Shown here piece after piece: positions 1 to 5,550 of a DNA stretch of 6,741 nucleotides. The notes beneath the pieces were generated by a model. It did no database searches. It saw only the letters and a program-made list of their open reading frames with translations, and had not been told where the DNA came from. Origin of the DNA: Gammaproteobacteria bacterium. Lineage in GTDB: Bacteria > Pseudomonadota > Gammaproteobacteria > Pseudomonadales > Pseudohongiellaceae. The stretch is taken from positions 1 through 6,741 of the forward strand of contig DMJN01000197.1 in assembly GCA_003451715.1 (NCBI GenBank). Reading direction: 5' to 3'. A program made the position numbers and the translations under genes. Each line of letters begins with the position of its first letter. Position 1 is the stretch's first letter.

Positions 1-1323
1 CTGTGGGAAGACATGCGCATCATCGAGGAGACGATTAATGTCAAAGGCGCCGAACCAGTTACCCTGGAACTGAAATACACCCGCCACGGCCCGGTGACGT
101 TCGAGGATCGAGACAAGAACCTGGCGTACGCCGTGCGACCGGCCTGGATGGAATTCGGTGGCGCACCCTATCTGGCTTCACTGCGCATGGACCAGTCCCG
201 CAACTGGGAAGAATTTCGCGAGGCGAGCAATTTCAGCAACATTCCAGGTGAGAATATGATCTGGGCCGATCGCGATGGCAACATCGGTTGGCAGGCTGTC
301 GGCATCGCACCTATTCGCCGCAATTTCAGCGGTATGGTGCCAGTACCCGGTGACGGACGTTATGAATGGGATGGTTATCTGCCAATAAAAGCCAAGCCCA
401 ACGAATTCAATCCCGAGCGCGGCTATATTGAGACTTCAAATAGCAACTATACGCCACCGGATTTTCCCTACATGGATGCCATCGGCTATACCTGGACCGA
501 TCCCTACCGCTGGGCGCGGGGCAGTGAAGTGCTTGGCTCGGGCCGTAAGTTCAACATGATGGACATGATCGAATTGCAACACGATTATCTGTCGATTCCA
601 GCCCGCACGCTGGTGCCTTTCTTTAAAGACTTGCAGGCGGATGATCCCCGGGTAGAACTGGCGCGGCAGATGTTGCTGGGCTGGGATTTCGTACTCGATA
701 AGAACTCCGTAGAAGCCGGTATCTACGTGGCGTTCGAGCGGCAGTTGCAGAACAACATCAATACACTAAAAGTGCCGGAAATCGCGAGGCGCTACCTGAG
801 AGTCGGCATGAAGACCACAATCGACATGCTGTTGGCGCCGGATGGAGATTTTGGCGAGAACCCTCTGGATGGGCGTAATCAATTCCTGATGCGTACACTG
901 GCAGAAGGCGTCGCGACGTTGCGAGAAAAACTCGGCTCTGATATGGAGAACTGGGTGTATGGTCAGGCTGAATACAAGCATGCAACCATCAGACACCCAC
1001 TGGGTCCGGCGGTCAATGATGAGCTGCGGTCACGATTGAATGTCGGTCCGGCACCGCGCGGTGGTAACAGTTTTACCGTGGGTAATACCGGCGGCGGCGA
1101 TAACCAGACTTCCGGTGCGTCATTTCGCATCTTCGTGGATACCCGCGACTGGGATAACACGCTGGGGATGAACGTGCCCGGGCAGGTGGGTGATCCGGAC
1201 CACCCGCTGTATGACAACCTGTTTGAGTTGTGGGCCAACGACAAGGTCTTCCCGGCATTTTATTCCCGGGAAAAAATTGAAACCGTACTATTCGAGCGCG
1301 TTGATTTAATTCCGGCGAACTGA
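1..1323 (+). CDS. Penicillin acylase family protein (Ntn-hydrolase), C-terminal part, 5' truncated
   Basis: The reading frame is open from base 1 and ends at TGA 1321-1323. It gives 440 residues of a gene that begins outside the window; the ATG at 13 is internal, not a start. Family members are secreted or periplasmic N-terminal nucleophile hydrolases. They self-cleave into two subunits and hydrolyse amide bonds in penicillins, acyl-homoserine lactones or other N-acyl compounds. Visible landmarks of the beta subunit are the RHGPV segment (nt 82-96), the block PGENMIWADRDGNIGWQ (nt 244-294), whose Asn at nt 253-255 matches the usual oxyanion-hole position, the SNSNY...YRWARGSEVL block, and an intact C-terminal block (GASFRIFVDTRDWDNTLG, then NVPGQVGDPDHPLY). 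The nucleophilic Ser, the linker and the alpha subunit lie upstream and cannot be checked. The substrate cannot be inferred. The gene converges on dmeF with 61 bp between stops and no obvious terminator. Confidence 0.93.
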   Translation: MWEDMRIIEETINVKGAEPVTLELKYTRHGPVTFEDRDKNLAYAVRPAWMEFGGAPYLASLRMDQSRNWEEFREASNFSNIPGENMIWADRDGNIGWQAVGIAPIRRNFSGMVPVPGDGRYEWDGYLPIKAKPNEFNPERGYIETSNSNYTPPDFPYMDAIGYTWTDPYRWARGSEVLGSGRKFNMMDMIELQHDYLSIPARTLVPFFKDLQADDPRVELARQMLLGWDFVLDKNSVEAGIYVAFERQLQNNINTLKVPEIARRYLRVGMKTTIDMLLAPDGDFGENPLDGRNQFLMRTLAEGVATLREKLGSDMENWVYGQAEYKHATIRHPLGPAVNDELRSRLNVGPAPRGGNSFTVGNTGGGDNQTSGASFRIFVDTRDWDNTLGMNVPGQVGDPDHPLYDNLFELWANDKVFPAFYSREKIETVLFERVDLIPAN

Positions 1324-1359
1324 GAGACAAGAAACAAGAAACAAGAAACAAGAAACAAG
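1324..1359. repeat. Tandem array of the 7-bp unit GAAACAA
   Basis: Directly after the acylase stop codon, five units run head to tail: one degenerate GAGACAA (1324-1330), then four identical GAAACAA units (1331-1358) ending in G. It lies in the 61-bp gap between two convergent stop codons and is not coding. Simple heptamer arrays like this form by slipped-strand replication and often vary in copy number. No regulatory role is visible. Confidence 0.9.
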
Positions 1360-1384
1360 GGTCAGGAAATCTGGCTCACTGGTT

Positions 1385-2311
1385 TTAAGTTTCCTGGTAT
1401 TCGTGCACTTCGATGACGATATGTTGCAGAGCCAGGTGGTCGGGTAACAGCGATTTGTAGTGGTCTGGTTTTTGGGGGCTGCGAGAGACGATGGAGATCA
1501 CCGTTGAATAGACGCCGGGTCCCACTGTCCAGAGGTGCAAGTCAACCACACGACTGTCGGCATCCTCAATGGCGTCGCGAATCGCATCCTGTAATTCGTT
1601 CGATCCCTGCTCATCCAACAGTATGGCGCTGGTGCTCTTTAACAGGCCCCATGACCAGCGCGCCACCAGGATGGCTCCGACGATACCCATTAGTGGATCC
1701 ATCCAGATGGCCCCGAAATATTTGCCGATCAGCAGGGCGAATATCGCCAGCAGGGAAGTCAGTGCATCGGCCAGCACATGCAGATAAGCGGATTTCAGAT
1801 TGTGATCGTGGTGCTGATGATCATGCTCATGAGAGTGGTCATGCTCATGATTACCGTCGGTGCCCAGAATAAACACGGAGGCGCCGTTGACGATAAGCCC
1901 CATTACGGCAACGAAGATTGCCTGATTGAAGGCGATGCTTACCGGTTCGATCAGGCGCATGACACTTTCCCAGGCCATCATCGCAGCGAATACCGCCAAC
2001 AGAATCGCTCCGGTGTAGCCCCCTAGCGTGTTGACCTTACCGGTGCCGAAGCTATAGCGCTCGCTATGGGCTTGACGTCTGGCATAGATATAGGCGAATG
2101 CATTGATGCTGAGGGCCACGGCATGGGAGCCCATGTGCAGGCCATCGGCCAACAGCGCCATGGACCCGAAGGCCAGGCCAGCGGCAATTTCCACCACCAT
2201 CATGGCGGTGGTAATGGCGATGACCACCAGCGTGCGAAATTCTCCCGGGCGTTGCCGATCCTGACCAAAGGCGTGAGAATGTCGCCAGCGATGTAATATC
2301 TCGTCTTTCAC
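1385..2311 (-). CDS. dmeF: DmeF-type cation diffusion facilitator, Co(II)/Ni(II) efflux pump
   Basis: 308 residues, GTG start (CAC at 2309-2311), TAA stop. CDF proteins are inner-membrane proton antiporters that export divalent metals. The DmeF subgroup, known for cobalt and nickel, is indicated by the N-terminal HRWRHSHAFGQD (residues 7-18), the TM2 motif ADGLHMGSH (55-63) and the TM5 motif HVLADALTS (178-186). The transport site would be H59, H63, H178 and D182; Zn-type CzcD proteins have Asp at the position of H63. Hydrophobic segments lie near residues 27-48, 50-75, 98-120, 128-149, 174-198 and 202-222. A His/Asp-rich loop (154-170) joins TM4 and TM5. A C-terminal cytoplasmic domain spans about 235-305 (VVDLHLWTVGPG, HIVIEVHE). 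No in-frame ATG exists nearby upstream and no Shine-Dalgarno sequence is visible. The RcnR/CsoR-type regulator gene dmeR, often paired with dmeF, is not adjacent. DmeF is the best call; a general CzcD-like zinc exporter is less likely. Confidence 0.85.
   Translation of the reverse strand: MKDEILHRWRHSHAFGQDRQRPGEFRTLVVIAITTAMMVVEIAAGLAFGSMALLADGLHMGSHAVALSINAFAYIYARRQAHSERYSFGTGKVNTLGGYTGAILLAVFAAMMAWESVMRLIEPVSIAFNQAIFVAVMGLIVNGASVFILGTDGNHEHDHSHEHDHQHHDHNLKSAYLHVLADALTSLLAIFALLIGKYFGAIWMDPLMGIVGAILVARWSWGLLKSTSAILLDEQGSNELQDAIRDAIEDADSRVVDLHLWTVGPGVYSTVISIVSRSPQKPDHYKSLLPDHLALQHIVIEVHEYQET
1821..1850. repeat. 12-bp direct repeat coding for the His-rich loop of dmeF
   Basis: TCATGCTCATGA occurs at 1821-1832 and again at 1839-1850, 18 bp apart start to start. 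On the minus strand it encodes repeated His-Glu-His-Asp units of the metal-binding loop. The repeat is best explained by the repeated peptide and local duplication, not by a regulatory role. Confidence 0.7.
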
Positions 2312-2321
2312 AGTGAAAGCA

Positions 2322-2330
2322 CTTATATCA
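2322..2330 (-). promoter_or_regulatory. Candidate extended -10 promoter of dmeF
   Basis: On the minus strand the sequence reads TGATATAAG, an extended -10 (TGN then TATAAG, five of six matches to TATAAT). A good -35 at 17 bp is not visible, as is common for extended -10 promoters. The element ends 10 bases before the GTG start, so the transcript would carry only about 3-5 leader bases. That fits the absence of a ribosome binding site. Prediction from sequence only. Confidence 0.4.
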
Positions 2331-2440
2331 TGAGGCTTTCAGCGAAATCCATCAGCTAACATCATAGACTGCTACCAGGTTCATGAAGAGGTGCGACACT
2401 ATGTCACGCATTTCATCCTGGGATTTTTGTGTAGGGTGTT

Positions 2441-2449
2441 TGCTATAGT
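2441..2449 (+). promoter_or_regulatory. Candidate extended -10 promoter of the DUF442-like gene
   Basis: TGCTATAGT is an extended -10 element (TGN plus TATAGT, five of six consensus bases). It lies 37 bases before the ATG at 2487, predicting a leader of about 30 bases that includes the GGAG site. The -35 region is weak. It is the best promoter-like match in the 175-bp divergent spacer for this strand. Confidence 0.45.
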
Positions 2450-2477
2450 GGGCTGGCGGAATCATAGAAAATAAAAT

Positions 2478-2481
2478 GGAG
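2478..2481 (+). promoter_or_regulatory. Ribosome binding site GGAG deciding the start at 2487
   Basis: GGAG at 2478-2481 is five bases from the ATG at 2487. A GTG at 2481 lies in the same frame but overlaps the Shine-Dalgarno sequence itself. The ATG is therefore preferred, and it gives a cleaner signal peptide starting MKNRMF. Confidence 0.75.
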
Positions 2482-2486
2482 TGACA

Positions 2487-3074
2487 ATGAAGAATCGAAT
2501 GTTTATAGCGGCAGCCGCTTTTCTGCTGGCTTTTCTGCAGCCTAGGCCACTTCTGGCTGTCGAAGACCCAGCCCCTGCCTTGGCTGAGATCATAAATTTT
2601 CGCCAATACAGCGACAGCTTTTCCAGCGCGGGTCAGCCCACCCTGGAACAGTTTCAAGTCATCGCCGAGCAGGGATTTGAGCGCATTGTCTATATCGCTT
2701 TTACCAATAATCCCAATGCGCTGGTGGATGAAGACCTGGTGGTGAAAGGTCTGGGTATGGAATACATGCAGGTGCCTGTGGATTTCTCCAATCCACTGCC
2801 GGATGATTTCTATGCGTTTGCGGATTCCATGCAGCGCAATACGGGCAAGAAAACGCTGTTGCACTGCCAGGTGAATGCCCGCGCAACAGCCTTCAGCTTT
2901 CTCTATCGGGTGATCTATGAAGATGTACCGGTCGTCGAGGCAAAGGCCGATATGAATACGGTCTGGCAGCCTAATGCCGTGTGGCGGGACTTTATTTTCG
3001 AAGTCATGGCGCAGAACGACAGGGATCCGAACTGTGACTCCTGTGACTGGACACCACCGCCACCGCGTAACTAA
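2487..3074 (+). CDS. Exported DUF442-like (protein tyrosine phosphatase family) protein
   Basis: 195 residues from ATG 2487 to TAA 3072-3074. Residues 1-24 form a signal peptide (basic start, hydrophobic run, PLLA|VED cleavage), so the product is probably periplasmic. Residues 30-178 resemble the small phosphatase-like fold of the DUF442/beta-lactamase hydrolase-like group: an N-terminal INFRQYSDSFSSAGQPT segment, a strand FERIVYIAF, PVDFSNPLPDDF with Asp99 in the place of a possible general acid, and the P-loop-like motif HCQVNARATAF with Cys127 and Arg132. The spacing is C-x4-R, unlike the C-x5-R of classical tyrosine phosphatases but seen in DUF442 relatives (family recollection). The C-terminus carries a C-x2-C pair (Cys183, Cys186) and a proline run. 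Substrate and activity are unknown. It is divergent from dmeF and convergent with the copper monooxygenase gene, so it is probably transcribed alone. Confidence 0.8.
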   Translation: MKNRMFIAAAAFLLAFLQPRPLLAVEDPAPALAEIINFRQYSDSFSSAGQPTLEQFQVIAEQGFERIVYIAFTNNPNALVDEDLVVKGLGMEYMQVPVDFSNPLPDDFYAFADSMQRNTGKKTLLHCQVNARATAFSFLYRVIYEDVPVVEAKADMNTVWQPNAVWRDFIFEVMAQNDRDPNCDSCDWTPPPPRN

Positions 3075-3091
3075 ACAACGAAGCTCCCCGA

Positions 3092-3149
3092 GAATTTCCC
3101 AGGCAAAAAAAACGGGCCATTCGGCCCGCTTTTTTTTCCTTGGAAATTC
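3092..3149. terminator. Bidirectional rho-independent terminator in a long palindrome
   Basis: The core stem is CGGGCC (3113-3118) paired with GGCCCG (3123-3128) around loop ATTC. It is flanked by eight A (3105-3112) on the left and eight T (3130-3137) on the right, giving a U-tract in both directions. The symmetry extends outward: GAATTTCCCAGG (3092-3103) matches the complement of CCTTGGAAATTC (3138-3149) with one mismatch. It lies between the convergent stops at 3074 and 3156 and should end transcription of both genes. Confidence 0.92.
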
Positions 3150-3155
3150 CTGCTC

Positions 3156-4991
3156 TTAGTCTTCGCTACCCTGGTCGACGTTTTTCCAGGAGTAGAATCC
3201 CATAAACATTTCTTCCCAGCTTTGCTCGCCCCAGGTAACTTCGATGTTGGGATCAGGGTTCGCCACATTTTGAGAAGAGTTGTCGAAGGCACCGGTCGCA
3301 ATGATCTGGGTGCCGGCCGGAACACGCAGAGGCTCTTCCAGTTCATAGGCATACTGCCAGTTAAAGTCGAAGGCAGGAATGTTTACTAACAATTCTTCTG
3401 TGCCATCAGGATAGCGGGCAACAAATTTCATGCGCTTACCACGGAAATGCATATGGGGCATCATGCTATAAAAATCGACTTCCTGATTGATATTGGTGAC
3501 CAGCTGCATTTCATGGTCTTTTGCCTGAGGGGGAATGGCAATGGTGAAGGCATTGCCGACCGCGCCTGACATGCGCTCTTCTGGAATGACGCCTTCAGGG
3601 TAAAAGTAGATGCCAATTTCAGTTTGATCGGTAACTTCCCTGCCAGAAGTGGTGTAGTGCATCTGCAGGCTCAGCGTGCTACCGGCTTTCAGCAGGCCGC
3701 CAACCCCTTCGGGGTTCAACGAGACGCTATTTCCAGGAGCATAGCCTGCGATCGAAGCCTGATCAGGGTCGCCGCCGCCACCCAGCAGCGTGCCCACATC
3801 GATATCAGGATTCTCCGTGAAAATCTTTTCTATATCGGGAAACTCACCCGCTGCGACAGCCGCAAACAGTTCAGCTCGAATTGGAGCAGCTCGCTCTTCA
3901 GGCAGGCTGTTGATGGCTTCTATAAACAGTGTCTGAGGATCTACTGCTCCATCCGGAGGTATTACCGTGGTAATTATATGGTGCAGAACATCCTTCTTGT
4001 CCGGAGCCACTTCACTGGCACGAACCCAACGGTCCTCGGTCAGGTTCAGATCGATCGGGAGGTCCATGTAGTCGACAACACCCGTGGCGGGAATAGCTGT
4101 AGGCGGAATCGCCACTATCAGGTCAGGCTCGCCCAGCGTCCACTTGGTGTCAGGCCAGACCAGATTCACCAGTGGGTCGGTGTCGCCGTCCATTGGAGAA
4201 CCTGCATCGACCCAGCGCACCAGGGTCTGCATTTCGGCGTCGCTGAGATTCGTCTCGCCTTTTATCTTGTGGCCGATCTTGTTGTCGATCTGACCCGGTG
4301 GCATACGCCTGGTCATAATCACTTCACGAATCATTGGTGACCAGCCCTGCATAGCCAGCTTACTGTCAATGGCAAATGGGGCGATGCCACCTTCCCGGTG
4401 ACAGTTTGCGCAGTTCTCAACCACAATTGGTGCAACATCGTTAGTATAAGAAGGCGCGGAGCCTACTCCGACCCCGCTGTAGTCGATGCTCGCACCATCG
4501 GTCGCTATGGCAACCAGGTCGCTACTCTCACTGTCGATCAGTCCTTGTACGGCCTGGTCGAGTTGTGCATTTACCGGCCCACGGTACTGCAACTCGAAAG
4601 ATTTTGGATCATAAACAACCGCTTCATCGAGGCGGGTTAAGCCGAGGCTTTCAGAAACCAGTTGTGTATCATCCATCAGTACAGGCACACCTAATGTCTG
4701 TACCAAAGCATCCCGACCGATCGCTGCGCGGTCAGATCGCAGGCCAGGGTTCAACAGAAAGAATACAACCCCCTGGGTTTCATACCTGGATTGCAAGTCT
4801 GCTAATGCAGGTACGACTCCAATTGCCGTGGGCAGAATTACAATGGCGTTCTGGTCGTCATACCAGGCCATGTGATGCTGCACGCCGAGATGGTCGATTA
4901 ATGAAAAATCGCCAATTCTTTCACCGGCGTACAAGTTGGTAGTAGTCGAAATCAGAGTTGCTGTTACAGAAAGGAGCAGGAACTTTTTCAC
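3156..4991 (-). CDS. Exported redoxin-like / cytochrome c / PHM-like copper monooxygenase fusion
   Basis: 611 residues, GTG start (CAC at 4989-4991) with a good AAGGGG site. Residues 1-22 are a signal peptide (LYA|GE), so the protein is periplasmic or secreted. Domain 1 (about 23-155) has a thioredoxin/redoxin-like pattern (GDFSLIDHLG, NAIVILPTA, GVVFFLLNPG) but no cysteine. Domain 2 (about 180-268) is a c-type haem domain: C194-A-N-C197-H198, with MPPG (Met230) as likely sixth ligand. Domain 3 (about 285-605) resembles type II copper, ascorbate-dependent monooxygenases (peptidylglycine alpha-hydroxylating monooxygenase, PHM). Candidate copper-H ligands are H337, H338 (VLHHI) and H445 (LQMHY); candidate copper-M ligands are H513, H515 (MPHMHF) and M595 (EEMFMGF). 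C194 and C197 are the only cysteines, so the disulfides of animal PHM are absent. Inference: the haem may deliver electrons to copper for hydroxylation of an unknown substrate. Similar domain combinations are known from other environmental bacteria; function is unassigned. No neighbour is co-transcribed. Confidence 0.85.
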   Translation of the reverse strand: MKKFLLLSVTATLISTTTNLYAGERIGDFSLIDHLGVQHHMAWYDDQNAIVILPTAIGVVPALADLQSRYETQGVVFFLLNPGLRSDRAAIGRDALVQTLGVPVLMDDTQLVSESLGLTRLDEAVVYDPKSFELQYRGPVNAQLDQAVQGLIDSESSDLVAIATDGASIDYSGVGVGSAPSYTNDVAPIVVENCANCHREGGIAPFAIDSKLAMQGWSPMIREVIMTRRMPPGQIDNKIGHKIKGETNLSDAEMQTLVRWVDAGSPMDGDTDPLVNLVWPDTKWTLGEPDLIVAIPPTAIPATGVVDYMDLPIDLNLTEDRWVRASEVAPDKKDVLHHIITTVIPPDGAVDPQTLFIEAINSLPEERAAPIRAELFAAVAAGEFPDIEKIFTENPDIDVGTLLGGGGDPDQASIAGYAPGNSVSLNPEGVGGLLKAGSTLSLQMHYTTSGREVTDQTEIGIYFYPEGVIPEERMSGAVGNAFTIAIPPQAKDHEMQLVTNINQEVDFYSMMPHMHFRGKRMKFVARYPDGTEELLVNIPAFDFNWQYAYELEEPLRVPAGTQIIATGAFDNSSQNVANPDPNIEVTWGEQSWEEMFMGFYSWKNVDQGSED

Positions 4992-5550
4992 GTATTGATC
5001 CCCTTTTAAAAATTGTGTCTGGGAGAGAATGGTATTGCTAGACGCCCTAGTCTACTGGTTTCTGGTGGGATTGCAGCTAATTTCTTACTTTTTTGTTACC
5101 AAGCTACACAAATGATCTGTAGGCTAGTATTCATGCAGGTTTTCAGACTTCGAAGCAAAATTTTTCCTGTGTATTGTAAATAAGCGAAATTTTCCAATCT
5201 GCTGCATCGATAACCCGGACAGCATTTAAATAGTTACTAGTTTTTCAAAATTAACCTGCAAGTCCCGAAATAGCTGGACCTGATTAAAAAGCGATCAATA
5301 GCGTAAAAAAATTCAAATACGTCGCAACATTCCCCTACATTTTGAGTTTATGCCGACCAACGTCGAATAAGAGTTGCAAGCCAATCAGTGTTGGCAACTG
5401 AAGAAATGGCACCCCATCGCTTCGATGAAGTGCTTCTGCGCAATGAATTTCTCCCTGTTAAGGCGCAGCAACAGCAGCAGGCACTTAGACGAATCCCGCT
5501 GACTTTGCAGTACTGGTAACTGACGCCTGTTTCGCATTAGACTCTGGAAT
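4992..5550. other. 559-bp divergent intergenic region
   Basis: This spacer between two divergent starts must hold the promoters of both the copper monooxygenase gene and the M28 peptidase gene, but no strong sigma-70 match was found for either. The part from about 5000 to 5400 is clearly richer in A and T than the genes. It contains a near-direct repeat, AAGCAAAATTTTTCC (5153-5167) and AAGCGAAATTTTCC (5182-5195), and a small imperfect hairpin, GCCAA (5380-5384) with TTGGC (5391-5395), extended by AGTTGC (5372-5377) and GCAACT (5394-5399). The last 150 bp are more gene-like in composition and contain one 37-codon plus-strand frame (5406-5519) without a good ribosome binding site. No RNA gene or known riboswitch was recognised. 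Confidence 0.6.
4999..5007 (-). promoter_or_regulatory. Ribosome binding site supporting the GTG start at 4991
   Basis: On the minus strand the sequence reads AAAAGGGGA, with AGGGG ending eight bases before the GTG at 4991. Together with the signal peptide that begins directly at MKKFLLLS, this supports GTG as the true start of the copper monooxygenase fusion. Confidence 0.75.

Noticed and set aside
13..15. ATG at 13 as the start of the penicillin acylase gene
   Set aside because: The frame is open to base 1, and the protein would lack the nucleophile Ser and whole alpha subunit. It is an internal Met of a truncated gene.
2391..2410. Possible operator dyad (GTGCGACA then CTA then TGTCACGC) in the dmeF/DUF442 spacer
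   Set aside because: Symmetry holds for only 4-6 bp with a two-base bulge, it does not overlap either candidate promoter, and nothing links it to a known metal regulator site.
2481..2486. GTG 2481 as start of the DUF442-like gene
   Set aside because: It overlaps the GGAG Shine-Dalgarno sequence; the ATG at 2487 is correctly spaced from that site.
2352..2864. 170-codon minus-strand open frame
   Set aside because: It runs antisense through the signal peptide and core of the DUF442-like gene and across its promoter. The composition is His/Gln/Ile-rich as expected of a shadow, with no motif.
3624..4340. 238-codon plus-strand open frame
   Set aside because: It lies entirely antisense to the copper monooxygenase gene, whose motifs are unmistakable. 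The predicted peptide has no recognisable domain, so it is a shadow frame.
5041..5080. Candidate promoter (CTGCAA, 16 bp, TAGACT) for the copper monooxygenase gene on the minus strand
   Set aside because: Matches to the consensus are only three of six and four of six; similar quality occurs by chance in AT-rich sequence.
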